This document shows positions 23,525 to 35,400 of a DNA stretch of 64,000 bases, piece by piece; the first letter of the stretch is position 1; the number at the start of each line of letters is the position of its first letter. The notes under the pieces are model-generated. The model had not been told where the DNA came from. It made no database searches and worked only from the letters and a program-made list of their open reading frames with translations. The stretch lies in the NCBI RefSeq assembly GCF_003573695.1, contig NW_020639929.1, positions 958,406-1,022,405 on the forward strand. The letters run 5' to 3'. The DNA is from Papaver somniferum (taxonomy: Eukaryota; Streptophyta; Magnoliopsida; Ranunculales; Papaveraceae). Both the position numbers and the translations under genes were made by a program.

Positions 23525-23700
23525 CCATTTAAGTTAAATTTGGCTTGACTGACTTGACTTTACTGACTTGGCTTGACTGACTTGGCTTGACTTGACTGAC
23601 TATGACTTTAGTTGAGTTCAATTTGACTTGACTATGTCTTGACTTCAATTCAGTTTGACTTGACTATGGCTTGGCTTCAATTCAATTTGACTTGACTTTG
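23525..23700. repeat. TTGACT-rich tandem repeat
   Basis: Repeated GGCTTGACTGACTTGAC and AATTTGACTTGACTATG words in a row. Many copies contain TTGACT, the core of plant W-boxes, but the repeat itself is the simplest explanation. Confidence 0.7.
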
Positions 23701-23974
23701 CAGTCAGATCATTTCAGATTCAGCCATTCAGGCATTTCAGCAAATCTGAATCTATTCTTTTTTATATTATAATATAAATCTGATACCCACGGCTGAGAGT
23801 CTGCATCTCGGTACACTTAAAATCAATCGTTATTCTGAAACGCATGGATGAGGGTCGCCAAAAAAAAACAACGCTTTATCAGCGACCCTATCAGAGACTG
23901 TTGGGTCTGGTCGTATAACTCGTACATATGACCGGTCCTGACGGTCGCGGAATTGCTGTTTTCCACTAGTGTAG

Positions 23975-24812
23975 GTGAACGGTGTTTCTCATATCTGTCT
24001 GAAGGCCTCCGCCAAAATGAACCTATCCTATTGGACTGAGATACTAGTCTGACTAATATCAACACACTGGCATATACAAGCGGGAACCAGTCATTGATAA
24101 TCCTAACTCTAGGTCAACACACTGGCATATACAACGGTACCAGTGGTCGACTTTATTGAATTTATTCCGGTTGGTCTGATGGTCTGGTCTCAGTTTCTTT
24201 TTTTTTCTCTTTTTTTTTTATCTCTTTTTTTTTTCTTTTTCAACTCTTTTTTTTTCAACTTTTTTTTTATTATTATTTTTTTATTTTTTTTTATCTCAAT
24301 CACTCTAATTCACCCTAGCATTGGTAACAACTTGAATCGTGAGCCCCACCTAATCACTTAGAGAAACATAGTTTAAAAACAAAACAAAATAAAAACAGAA
24401 GTGAAAAGGACTCAACGAGATATGGTGAAACTATCATGTTATTTCTAACACCTGAGCTATGTGCTTTTATGAATAGACTCTTTAGCTGTTTCCATCTAGT
24501 CAGATTGGTTCCTCAGCTCCTACAACCAAAATGTTTCCATCCACTTAGATTGGTTAGTGCCATCCTTAATAGGCATAAATTTCTAGGCTCTGGAGTTTAA
24601 TTATGCAACTAAAAATTTCTCCTATACCCCCAAACTTAAATCTAACATTGTACTCAATGTTCTAAAGATCAAATTAAAAGCATGAAGAAGGAGAAACTGT
24701 TACCATTTGAAGCAAAAGAGATAAGGAAAGATATTACCGTGTTGCATGAGAATGGGTTACCTCCCAAGAAGTGCTAAGTTTAACGTCTTCAGCCAGACTA
24801 AGAAAGGATTAG
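23975..24812 (-). other. 3' untranslated region of outer element (proximal part)
   Basis: Continues the outer element's 3' region beyond the CACTA insertion. It matches about 12640-13260 (ATATCTGTCTGAAGGCC, GACTCAACGAGATATGGTG, CCCCAAACTTAAATCTAACA). It includes a long T-rich low-complexity run at about 24195-24295. No coding potential. Confidence 0.7.
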
Positions 24813-26434
24813 TCACCTCATAGAATCATAAAGTAATAGCCGAAATATCTGTGGGTCATCAAAACCAAATAGAGCTATCACAAGTAAAAGGAATCTGCAA
24901 CCTGTCAAGAAAATAAACAAATAAAGCACACCCTTGTCTAGTTTCCTGTTTAAGACAACTACATCTAGTTGTGGTTCAGGTTCAGGTTCTATAACTGGGT
25001 CCAAATAAAATATTTTCATGGGTTGCGTTTCCTCGTAGCTAAGATCCGATTCAGGTATTAGAGTCTGGAAAAACTCAAGTAAAAGCTTAGAAGCACATAA
25101 TAATAACCTGAACAATTGCGGATCTTTAAAGTCAATCAGTTTTGACTCACACATTTGACCACAATGAAAGTGATGGTCAATCTTAGGTAAATGTGTCTTT
25201 TCTAATATCCTAAAGTACTTAGGTTTAGTCTCAAAACTCAGTAACTGACACATTTGAAATTCATACATCCGTACATTTGGAAGAAAAATATTTGGTGGGA
25301 AAACAAAGTCAATCTTGGTATCATAGCTGGCCAAACCACATCAACCATAGGATGGGTTTCTAACAACTGAACTTCCTTATGGACATCACTAGGTTCAGGA
25401 AAACGTGTATGAAGATAATCTTTTAAAATGGTTGAGGCACATATGTCAAGTCCCAAGTGAGGGATCTCTGTAAGAGATAAAGGTAAGGCACAAGGAGAAT
25501 GATAATCACCCCCAAACTTAGAGTTTTGGGTGTCTCCAGATAGACTAGCTACAATTTCCCTAATTTCTAGATCATCAGAATCCTGAAAATGGTCAATTTC
25601 TTCGTGTAGATTATACTCAGGTGATGCATCCTCACTTATATTTAAAAGCTCTACGAGTTCATCTTCTTCGTCTAAGACTAATGTTTCTAAGTCCTGGGAC
25701 TCTAAAAAAGTATTCTCAGAATAAACTCGTTCCTCTAAACCATTATCGACTTCGTAAACAGGAAATACTACATCGTTTAAAACGTGGTATTTCTAGTCAA
25801 ATCCTCGTCCTTTTGAATAGGTGAATAATTATTAAAATTATTTGGATTTGAACTAGAAATAATATTATCATCGTAAAGCTTAATTGGAGTAACAAATTCC
25901 TGATCACTATGCCTACATATTTCAAATTCTTCATCAACATTATCCTCATCATAATCATCATTATAAGAACATGAAACTTGGTTGAACCTCATCTAAACAA
26001 GTAGTGTAACCAATTTTATCCTCGTCATCCTGTTTATGCAAATAATTATCCTCATTTTCAAGGGTATTATTGGAGACACTGTATTGAAAATTAAGATTAT
26101 TTCGAGCAATTCTTTCGTTCGTCTCAGCTATCATCTTGAGGGATTCCTCTATAGAAAGTTTTCTTTCGTCATAAACTAAGTTATTCATCTCAGCTATCCT
26201 ACGTGTCGACTCTTCTAATTTCCTGAGAGACTCTTCTAAAGGAGAAATATAAGAATTTTGCTCATATGACCGATGCGTATGTGGATAGTAATTGGGCTCA
26301 CCATGGTATGGACCATAATCTTCAAAAGGCTGATGTTCCCAACCACTATTCACACTATGGTCAAAGTAGTAACGTCCATTTTGAAACTCAGTCGGATATT
26401 CGTTGTATTGGCTATTGTAATACCAGTTCGACAT
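24813..26434 (-). pseudogene. Decayed homologue of the 557-aa retroelement protein
   Basis: Starts at an ATG at 26434 (MSNWYYNSQYNEY) and ends with the same C-terminus as the intact ORF (LIDFKDPQLFRLLLCASKLL, EPEPEPQLDVVVLNRKLDKG, a hydrophobic segment, FRLLLYDSMR). Frame changes occur at about 25980, 25785 and 25325, so it is inactive. The acidic middle is recognisable but diverged; the C-terminal block is best conserved. It follows the leader hairpins directly, which is the native arrangement of this element family. Confidence 0.8.
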
Positions 26435-26973
26435 TGTATTGCAGGGGTGTGAGTTATCACACAAAATAAAACCCACTGACAGGGGATTCATGGGTGGATA
26501 GAGTCTTACCTCCCGTACCATACGGGGGATGAACCGTTGAAGTCGACTCAGGCCACCGACTCCAATGTCAGTGTACGAACCCGAGGGGCCGAGACAGTAT
26601 CGTAACTGTCGCCCTTCCCTGTAAACAGTTTATATTTAATTTTTAACCCTTCCTTAGGGTTTCAAAATAATAATAATGTCCAGTCCAAAAATAAAGTCCA
26701 AAAATAAAAATGTCCAAAAAGGAAAAGAAAAATTACAAAAATAAAATCCTATTTACAGTTTCTAAAAATAAACAAAATAACTATATACAAAATCTTCTTC
26801 TTCGCTCCTTTCGGATTCCTCTTTTCTCTCCTTCTTTGGCGATGCTTTCCTTTTATAGCAATTTTTCTTTCCTTGTAGCTTCGATCCAAATCTGAAAAGA
26901 ATCGAAAAATACCAAAACGCGTAAAAAAGAACAAAAAATAATAAAAATAAACCTAAAACAAATCTAAATACAA
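26435..26973 (-). other. 5' leader of outer element
   Basis: Non-coding DNA between the primer-binding site and the ORF. About 26490-26665 aligns with the gag-pol element leader (19395-19560). The remainder is A/T-rich with short simple repeats. Confidence 0.65.
26509..26609 (-). promoter_or_regulatory. Conserved multi-hairpin leader RNA structure, outer element
   Basis: Stem 1: CTCCCGT (26509) with ACGGGGG (to 26527). Enclosing stem: CTCAGG (26546-26551) with CCCGAG (26579-26584). Stem 2: CACCGAC (26553) with GTCAGTG (to 26572). Stem 3: GACAGT (26592) with ACTGTC (to 26609). On the transcribed (minus) strand the variant positions form G-U or swapped Watson-Crick pairs relative to the copy at 19411-19509. 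Confidence 0.55.
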
Positions 26974-26992
26974 ATCCGCGTCGGCGGCGACA
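26974..26992 (-). promoter_or_regulatory. Primer-binding site (tRNA-Asp-like, degenerate)
   Basis: TGTCGCCGCCGACGCGGAT on the minus strand, a few bases after the 5' LTR end. It resembles the tRNA-Asp-complementary site typical of Athila elements, with about five differences. Confidence 0.5.
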
Positions 26993-26997
26993 AAAAT

Positions 26998-28636
26998 TGA
27001 TATAGTTTTATAGTAGTAAATAAAGTTCGTTCAACTCGTACTTGTGTAGAATCGATTTCAGACTTAATAATAAAGAAAATATATACACAAAAAAATTTGT
27101 CACAATAACGAGAGGTACTGAGACTCGGTATTTCACCAATTTTCATACTCATGTGGTTCAAAAATCAATTCTACACAATTGTAGCTCATATGATAAAGAT
27201 TATTGACTCTTATTCTTTGTCGAAGTAGATTCTGAAAGTAATGACTGTAAATCTAAAGCATGGGACATCAAAACACTTAAGCTAAGCATGATCCATCAAT
27301 TGAAATCACAACCATTCAAGAGAAATCATAAATCAATTCAATTTTAGTGCAAAAAGTCATATAAAGAATTAATAGAATTACCACAATAATGAAAAAGGGT
27401 TCCTCCGTCGTCCCAGTGTTGGGTTTAGCTCCTCATATCAAAAACATGCTCAAAATATTTATTCATGGCTCCAAAGTGTTTGAAGAGAGTGAAAATACAA
27501 GAAAAGATAAAACATATCAATTGCAATGTGTATAAGCGTTCCAGACTGACTGTTACAAAGGACTACAGAGAATATAAGACTGCCTCCTAAATGATACTTC
27601 TGTGCTGCAGTAACTAAACTACACCTCTCTGCGACTGACTTAGGACGTCAGTTCTTCTTCTTCTTCCTTCTCTTCCCTGAAAGTGCAGAAACGACTCTGC
27701 AAATTTCTTTCTCCGAGCAGAGACCTCTATTGTCTCTCCCTAAGCATCCGTATCAACCCCAAACTCTCTACCCTTTTTTCTTAATACTCCTCCAAGACTA
27801 TATATACACCATAGTCCAAGAATATTGCTTCCAAATCTTTTTTTCTTTCACCAAAAGACTCGGGATTTTTCCTTTTTCTCTCTACTTACGCGTTTACAAT
27901 AGGAGCTGATTTATTCCAAAGGTAAACTCAAGTCAGAAGATAAGATATTCTCCCTGGTTTCCTCCATGTAACTTCCATACTCCAACCAATTCTCTTTCCC
28001 TGTTTAACCGAGAAAATATTAGACTTCCCTTTCCTTAAGATTCTAAAACAGTATCTTCCCTGTTTTGATTAAAACCCTCTTTAGTAAATATAGGATGCGA
28101 TCCTAGACGTACATATACCGTCTTCATATATCACGTATCTTTCCAAATCATCAACAGACCCGACAAAGTTTCCACCTCTTCTGTTTTATCCAACACCCAT
28201 GTAAATTTCCTTTTTTCACGTAACGGAAGTCATTACCAAGCCTGTGCTGTCCTAACAGACTAATTCGAACCCAATCCAGCGAGAAATTCCAATAATAGCT
28301 CGCTTGAATCTTTCCCAGAATTTCACGCAGTGGCTGTAATTTTTCCCGCCAATTTTCCAACTTTGAACTGTGAAGAAGAGATGCCCCTAACCTCTGATGG
28401 GGTGTATTTATCAGCTGGGTGTCCCTTAGTAATTAGGATGCCCCTTATCCAAACCGAGAGTCCGAATAGTAATTTTCTCCCACGAGCTCAAATACCACTT
28501 TTCGAGCCAATTTTCCCGCAAAAACTTATTTCTCCAAATACACCTACAAAGACATAAAATAACCAAATAAGTACAAAATCGAGCACTAACAATATATACA
28601 ATTGAGATCAAAATAGACACATAAACGCGTCTATCA
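26998..28636 (-). repeat. 5' LTR of outer element
   Basis: 1639 bp, TGATAGACGCG at 28636 to CTATATCA at 26998, giving the short inverted termini TGATA/TATCA. Near-identical to 1623-3068, implying recent insertion. TATA box at 27798-27808. Confidence 0.85.
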
Positions 28637-28798
28637 CTAGTTCCAAATGAGGAGTTATACCTTTACACGAGAAATACACCGACTATTGTTTGTGGAGCAC
28701 TAGTCAAGGTTGAAGAGAACAAAGATAAGCCGAATTATTTCATCACAAAAACTCTGAAAACACCATAAAATAGGTACTCTCATCTCAATAAAGTTACT
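28637..28798 (+). pseudogene. Tat/Ogre RNase H fragment (duplication copy A)
   Basis: Matches 55673-55832 of copy B (AGTTCCAAATGA, CACTAGTCAAGGT, AACCGAATTATTTCATCA-like words). It is a short piece of Tat-lineage pol lying between the outer retroelement and a copia LTR. About 290 bp that precede it in copy B (55384-55673) are missing here. Confidence 0.7.
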
Positions 28799-29464
28799 TG
28801 TTATACCATTGCTCGGTCGAACTCGCAAGCGTTGCTATCTTAAGCTTGTTTGTCAAGTTTAGTTGATGAAAACTGTATACATGATTTCTATTCAACTTAT
28901 AGCTATGTCTCGAACTAGGATAAAATGTGTAGTTGAGCTCTAGGCTTCACGCCGTTAACAATCTGAAGAAGAAAATCTACTGAAGAACTCGGAGGAACTT
29001 CATCAACAAAAGGTATGTGGACAAAAAAACTTATTATCTATCACTCAGAAGTCTATTCTATTCTACTCTATTTCCTGAGAGACTAAGTCGTATAGCTATA
29101 TATACTCTTTCATTATACGTATTTGATATTTCGAGATGAGTTTATATCGCATATATATTTCTTAAAATATGTGTTGGAAGATTTTAGCTTTAGATAAGTT
29201 CATCGTATTCTTGACGAGTTTAGTTGGAAAAAATTTATTTGTTGGAAACTAAATACTAAGTCAAAAGATAATCATGTGAAAATTACCTTGAACATCTTAC
29301 ATGATTTGTGTGAGACAGTCATTTGATGTTAACGCGGGATGTTTCGTAATGATCATTCGATCATTTGAAATTTACTTGAAAGCTAATAGTATGTGTAAGA
29401 TTACTATTGTCGTATTCCAAGGATGTTTTAATGATTAAAATAAGAGTTTAGAAAGATTACCCAT

Positions 29465-29720
29465 GTCTGGATACAACACGATATGCATACCCAGTATGCG
29501 AATTGTATTGTTATGATTCAGGTATGGAATTCTTGTTTGTGTACCTAGTATGCGAATAAATTTACCGGAGAATGTTCGGAACTCTTATTTGCGTACCTAG
29601 TATGCGAACGGGTTTACCTGAGTTGGGTCCGGAACGGTTGTTCGCGAACCTGGTTTGCGAACAGTTGGTCAAGGCCAAGGTCCGGAACTGTTATCAAGTT
29701 TACGAACTCAGCAGCTATGT
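29465..29720 (+). repeat. LTR minisatellite, GTACCTAGTATGCGAA-type
   Basis: Imperfect repeats of GCGTACCTAGTATGCGAA and GGTCCGGAAC words. The other LTR has a diverged set at about 41655-41830. Placed upstream of the LTR core promoter. Confidence 0.6.
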
Positions 29721-30447
29721 TCTAGGATCGGTCATGTATGATCTTCATATACTCGTGAACTAAAACATTTGTGATATAATGAATGGAATCTTTGCAAACT
29801 GTGGCTTAATGTTCATGAATTTATTCTTGAATAAGTACTTTGTACGATCATGAATCAAACTGATTTCGATTCAATTGGTTCATAAACATTTCTATGGAAT
29901 GGTGAACAACTGAACAACTCTATTAAAGCACAATTAGATTCATTTGATTACCATTCATGATTCATTGGTCTTCATATTTTATTTAGATGTGTCGGATGAA
30001 TATGGATAAGTCAAGAAGTCTACATGTGGATAACTATGGTTGAAAATCGTTGAGCCAACAAGTATACATGTTTGGGTACGCTTAATCCCTATTTTAAGGA
30101 CCCTCAAGGACGTCAACGCTATTATACTAGTCAAGAGACGTATTAGCTGATAATAACTCGATTAGTCCAACACGAAGGTTAATTAATAAGAATTAATCTA
30201 ACAACGATCTAGATACGAAACTAGTAATGTTGAATAGATCTCGAAAAGTTACGCAGAATGGACTAGTCGAACGTGTCAATCGGATATCGGACGAAGAAGA
30301 TATCATCGAAATTGTGAGAAGGGCGAAATAGTCATTTTACGTCTTAGCTCACCTGGGCTTCCCCTTAGCAAAGCAAGTGGGTGAAACAGTGTTATCCTTG
30401 GTCTTATCCTGACCCGACCGAGAAGATAACTTTCTTTTCTCTCCATC

Positions 30448-30486
30448 CTTCTTCTTCTTCTTCTTCTTCTTCTTCTTCTTCTTCTT
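30448..30486. repeat. (CTT)n microsatellite
   Basis: About 13 CTT units followed by CTTTCTTTCTTCT. Confidence 0.95.
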
Positions 30487-32436
30487 TCTTTCTTCTGTTA
30501 ATTCTCTTCTGCGAGTGTTGAGAGATCAAACAGAAGCTTTGTGATCGGTAATAGGTGGAGAAGATCATGGTGTAGTTGTTAGTGGTGGTGTTTCTGTTGT
30601 ATTTATTAGAAAACGGGATGAAGAAGATGAAGTTCGTTTTGTAAATAGAACATAGGATTTATGAAGTTAGGGTTTATGAAGAACAGAGAGGTGATTTAGG
30701 TTGCAGTTAAACGAAGAACAATAGGGTTGTAACTGAATTGAAGTTTTGAAGTTGTTTTAGAGAAGAACCAAAGAATTAGGTTTTCTCAGAGGTTTGCTTA
30801 GAAGTTCAATTAACGAGGAACAAGATAGATTTAGAGATGGGTTTGTTCTTAATTGATGTTTGATTGAAGCTGTAGAGTTGTTGAGGATTGAATCAGTTAA
30901 TTAGGGTTTTTGAGTTTGATTCGGAGATAAGTTTAGAAGATGAAATTGAAGGATGAGTTTCAAAGATTATGAGTTGAATAAGAAGTTAATGATATTAATC
31001 TGAAGATTCAGTTATTTGGAAGGACTTTAACTGAGGATTGAAAATTATCTTAAGGTTTGGAATTGGACTGATATGGAGGTGATGTCGATCTGATTCTGGA
31101 AGAGAAAGATTAAGAATTGTTAGGGTTTTTTCGTGAATCAAGGGAAGAGGAATTAGGGTTCTGAGTTTAGGATTGTGTGTTGATGATGATGATATAGAGT
31201 TGATAAAGATGAAAGATTAAGAGGGTTGTGGTTAATCGAAGCTATGAAGTTGTTTCAGTGAATAATCGAAGGATTAGGGTTTCTGCAAAGTTAATTGAAA
31301 TTCAATTTAGGTTTTCATGGAATTAAACTTAGAGAAGATGAAATTGTTGTTCTATGAGGATGATTAGAAGTGGGTTTTGTTGATGTAAAGAATTAGGTGT
31401 TTGTTTGTGTTCGAATCAGAGAAGTGAAGATCTGGGAATTGAATCAATGTTTGGCCAAGAACAGATGGTGATGAAGATCGATGGGTTGCTGAAGTGAATT
31501 CAATTGCTTGAGTTAAACTGTCTTTGAGGTAATTTATATTAATTGAAGTAGTTCAAGTTGAATTATTTGGATTTCATAATTTGTATGATTGTGAATGAAC
31601 TGTGATTGATAAGGATACAGATTTGGAAGTGAACTGGTGTTCTTAAGAGTTAAGGGAAAAAAATAACAATTGATGTTGGAGTTGTAATTAGTGTAATTGG
31701 TAAACACAGGTCTAATGTTGCAGGTGTTAGAATTGGTACCGGAGTTGTTGGTGTGTTAAGTTACTGTAATTGTTTTGATTGTTATTTGAGATGATGGTGG
31801 TGATACAGGGAGAATTGAAGTTGAGACTATGGTTAGTAGTATTGAACTGAACTGGGTTGAGGGAGTTTATTTCTTAGCTGCAATTGTGAAGATATGGATG
31901 TACATAGAATGGTTGAATTCTTTGTGGTGGTGTGTGGTATGAGCTGAGGTGGTAGGTGGTGTTGTTTTGGTTAAGCCCAGAGAATAAAGATGGTGGTGCT
32001 GAAATGATTAAGCTGAGTTGTTGTTGTTGGTCTGGTATGCAGATGTAGGAAGTGAGCTGGTGGTGTTTTGTTAAGTTGAATGTGCAGAGTTACGTGGGTT
32101 GAGACTAGAAGAGCAATTTAGATCAAGGTAATAGTGGTAATGTTGTACTGATGTTGTGTTGTTGAATGCATGGAAGGGGTTAGAAGTCTGTTAGTAGGGG
32201 ATTGGTGATGAATTAGTGATTTGCAGAACTCTGACAACATAATGGTAATGATAATTGGAGACGGTGAGTTGCCTGTGAAGATGAATGATGGGTTAAACAC
32301 AAGTGGCAGTTGTTAGGAGTCTGAGTTTAGAGTGGAAGTGAATTTTTATTGTTGTCTCACCGATTCCTGTTTGACTCAGTTGACGGAGTTAACTCGTTGA
32401 CCATTAACCCTGGACTTTGACCTTGGACTGATGACA

Positions 32437-35400
32437 TTAGAGCTGGCAACCGGGCGGGCCGGGGCTGGCCCGTTACGGGTTCTACGGGTTCGGGTTAATA
32501 CGGGTCGAAACCCGCGGGTGGAAATTCTTCGCGGGTTAGCATTTCTTCAACCCGTACCCGTAACGGGCTGAACTTGCGGGGTCACGGGTTAGCCCGCCCG
32601 TATGTCAGATCTGAATTGTCCGACAGAGTATTCACTGTTTTCTGGGCAAGACTGCTGCAACCTAACATAACATTCACATAACTCATTTCATATTTAGATT
32701 CATTTCAAATTTTCAATCAACAACAGATTCACTAGTGACACTATCAAAATTTAAAAATCTAGTGAAACAAAATGATAAAATTGAAAATCTTAACAAGTAA
32801 CAACTGTTTAATAGTAATACTAATACCATTATACCAGTTACACAGTCAGTCAGTCACAGTTACAATTACACAGTTCAACAAAGAAAAATACCCTTTGAGA
32901 ATCGATACCGTAGTAACTAGTAATACCATTTTACCATACCATAGATCCTGCACAAAATTATATTGTGGTTAAACCAAAAACTGATAACTGTCCAAAAAAA
33001 CATCTCCAATCTCTTTTTATACAAAATTTGGAGACACTGTGATAACTGTCTGTCCAAAAAACAATTTGTCCAAAAAACATTCTCATTTTCCATGTCTATC
33101 TTTGAGTTGCTCCAACTAATCATTATTATGAATCTGTAATTCCAAGCAAAAATAAATCAAACAAAAGAAAAGAAACAAGTCAGAATTTGCATATTTACCC
33201 CCGCTTTATATTGAAGAAGTATGCAACTACGCATACTAATTAGACGCATAAGAACTTACTTCGCCATCCTCCAATGCCTCATCCTCCAATACACCAAGTT
33301 CAAATCCTAATACATCTTCTCCAATAAGCCCATTTTCCTCATCCAAATCTTCTTTTCCTACATGGATAAAAACCATCGAAGTTAAATATGAAATTTAGAT
33401 ATTCAACTAAATGCAATATAGGCACTTACCAACTCCAAGGTCCCAATCACGAGTTGTTATCACCGCCTCAGCATTTTCAGGTAATAAGGAACTCCGAAAT
33501 CGATCAATTACCCTTCCGCCAATACTAAATGCAGATTCTGAAGCGACGGTTGAAATAGGAATTGACAAGATGTCCCCAGCCATTCTTGAAAGAACTGGAA
33601 ATCGTTGCTCCTGGCCTTTCCAATACATTAGGATGTCGAATGATGGATTCCGTTGACAAGGATGTTTCTCACTAAGATATAGATCTAACTCTGACAAGTC
33701 AGATTGCAGATCACCACCACCATTTTCCTGTGCTGCAGCGTATTCCTGCATAAAACAAGAAAGAAGTTAGAAATGAGAGCAAAGTACTAGTTATCTTCTA
33801 TGAGAACATAAAGTACAAGAACTTCACAAACACACCAGATAAAACACAAAATAATACAAGACCACATGTACGTAATAAATAAGCTTCAAAATTACCTCGT
33901 ACCACTCACTTCCTTGATGGGCAGAATTCCCATCGGTTTGAGTACCCAAATTCTGAGTTCCAATTCCAGAAGCTCTTGAAAAGATGCAATACTCATTATA
34001 AAGTTTTTTCATTTCATCACGCACATCATTAACTTTTTTCTAGTACTCTTACATCAGGATACAACTTGGAGTAAGCAAAGTTCAGATAATGAAGTTTATA
34101 TCTAGGATCTAACACAAGTGCAATAGCCAATATAGGACTCAAGTTCGTCCAATAACTGTTAAATTTTTCTTGCATCTCTTTTACCATCTCCCTAATGTAA
34201 TCAATATCATTTGTACTTTCTTTTTTGAGTAACACCTGAACTCGACAAACTCCTTCAAAATAAAGATTGGAAGTAGGATACTTACTACCAGAAAATAAAG
34301 TCGTGAGATCATAAAATGTCTTGAGAAACTTTGTGACAACTTCAATTTTCTCCCATTCTTCATCAGTTGGACAGTCTTCATAGTCTGGATCCACCTCCTT
34401 TAAATGAGCAAAAACAACTCTATAAAAAGACAGCTGTCCAACATGAGATAAGTTGAATTCCACCTGTATAAAACAACACCAAGTGAGTATACTATAAACA
34501 TTAATACAATCTCTAACTGTATAAGTATAACAAAATAACAGTAGAAACCCACCTTGTGCTCACGTCTTGACGAATACCCCTTCTTGTTCCAGACATTCCT
34601 AAAGCATCAACAATGTCCAAGAATTTTTGTTTTCTTACTTGAGACTTTTTAAGGGACTTCACAGACTTTCTTATCTTAAGCACAGCTGGATCAATCTTCA
34701 TAAGTCCATCTTTTACGATAAGAGCTAAGATGTGAGCACAACAACGCACATGAAAGTATTTTCCCTTGTTAAACAAGATCTTCTTCGCAACAAGTCTGCT
34801 TTGCATAATTCTAGCACAAGCTCCGTTATTTGCAGCGTTATCCAAGGTGATGTTGGATACTTTATCTTCAATTCCCCAATCTTCTATCATCGCAAATAGC
34901 ATGGCAGAAAGATTTTCACCTATCAAAGAGTGGAATGGGTAAAAGTTAAAACTCCCAATTAAGTAATTCACTTGTATGAGGTGGTGGAAAATCTCAAGAC
35001 TAAAGCAAATAAGCAATATATAAATATCACATGATAAAATAAAAGATGTCATGAATTAAGTGCTTAACCTGTATGAGGTGGTGGAAGTTCACAAAAATTC
35101 AGAAGATACTTCTTTAACTCCCAATTTTGATCAAGATAGTGCACAGTTAAGCTTATATACCCTGTAGTCGTAACAGAAGTCCACATGTCAGATGTTAGAC
35201 ACATCCTACCTGCAAGGATAAGTCAAATACATCAGCAAATATTATGATAATCAATCACTCATACATACAAAAGTAAGAAACAAAACATGTCACCGAAATT
35301 TGAAATTCTGGACTGCAACATACCTGGAGCAAGTTTCAACATGTTTCGAATACCTTCTTTTCGTGTTTTATGTCTTTTGATAACATCAGCTTTCCCAGTA

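Larger units (their letters stand above)
3535..23971. mobile_element. CACTA (En/Spm-type) DNA transposon carrying nested retroelement and gene fragment
   Basis: Ends are CACTAGTAGAAAA on the left and, reverse-complemented, CACTAGTGGAAAA on the right, the CACTA signature. The 3-bp target duplication TAG flanks it at 3532-3534 and 23972-23974, as the superfamily requires. After removing the nested Athila composite (about 6424-20656) about 6.2 kb remain. No TNPD-like transposase is recognisable, so it is probably non-autonomous. The right arm carries a DDB1 gene fragment. Right subterminal DNA (about 23840-23960) repeats GGTCGC/GCGACC-type words. Confidence 0.85.
20657..23971. other. CACTA right arm
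   Basis: Contains a DDB1 gene fragment (22148-22582), a TA microsatellite and TTGACT repeats. A further exon-like stretch lies at about 21725-21872 (open frame with HARQPSTTGAFAPQPPAFLL, ending at a GTAAGA donor); I could not name its protein. The word TTAGCATCAATGAGAATA is present twice (about 21430 and 21514). No transposase was recognised. Confidence 0.55.
1623..28636 (-). mobile_element. Outer Athila-like non-autonomous LTR retroelement (LARD-like), split by a CACTA element
   Basis: The near-identical sequences 1623-3068 and 26998-28636 are its two LTRs in minus orientation (TGATA...TATCA ends). Between them are a PBS-like site, a leader, one degenerate ORF homologous to the intact 557-aa ORF at 9107-10780, and a 3' region ending in a polypurine tract. 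No gag or pol of its own is visible. A CACTA element at 3535-23971 interrupts it; removing that insert joins GATGGTTTTGATGTT to TGTTTCTCATATCTG, as in the uninterrupted relative at about 12605-12650. No matching target duplication is visible, which fits loss of the 3' LTR end together with flanking DNA. Confidence 0.8.

Noticed and set aside
23505..23700. Cluster of W-box-like TTGACT motifs as a regulatory region
   Set aside because: The motif arises from a simple tandem repeat inside a transposon arm with no gene beside it.
24143..24361. Phe/Leu-rich frame resembling a membrane protein
   Set aside because: Translation of a poly-T tract in the retroelement 3' region.
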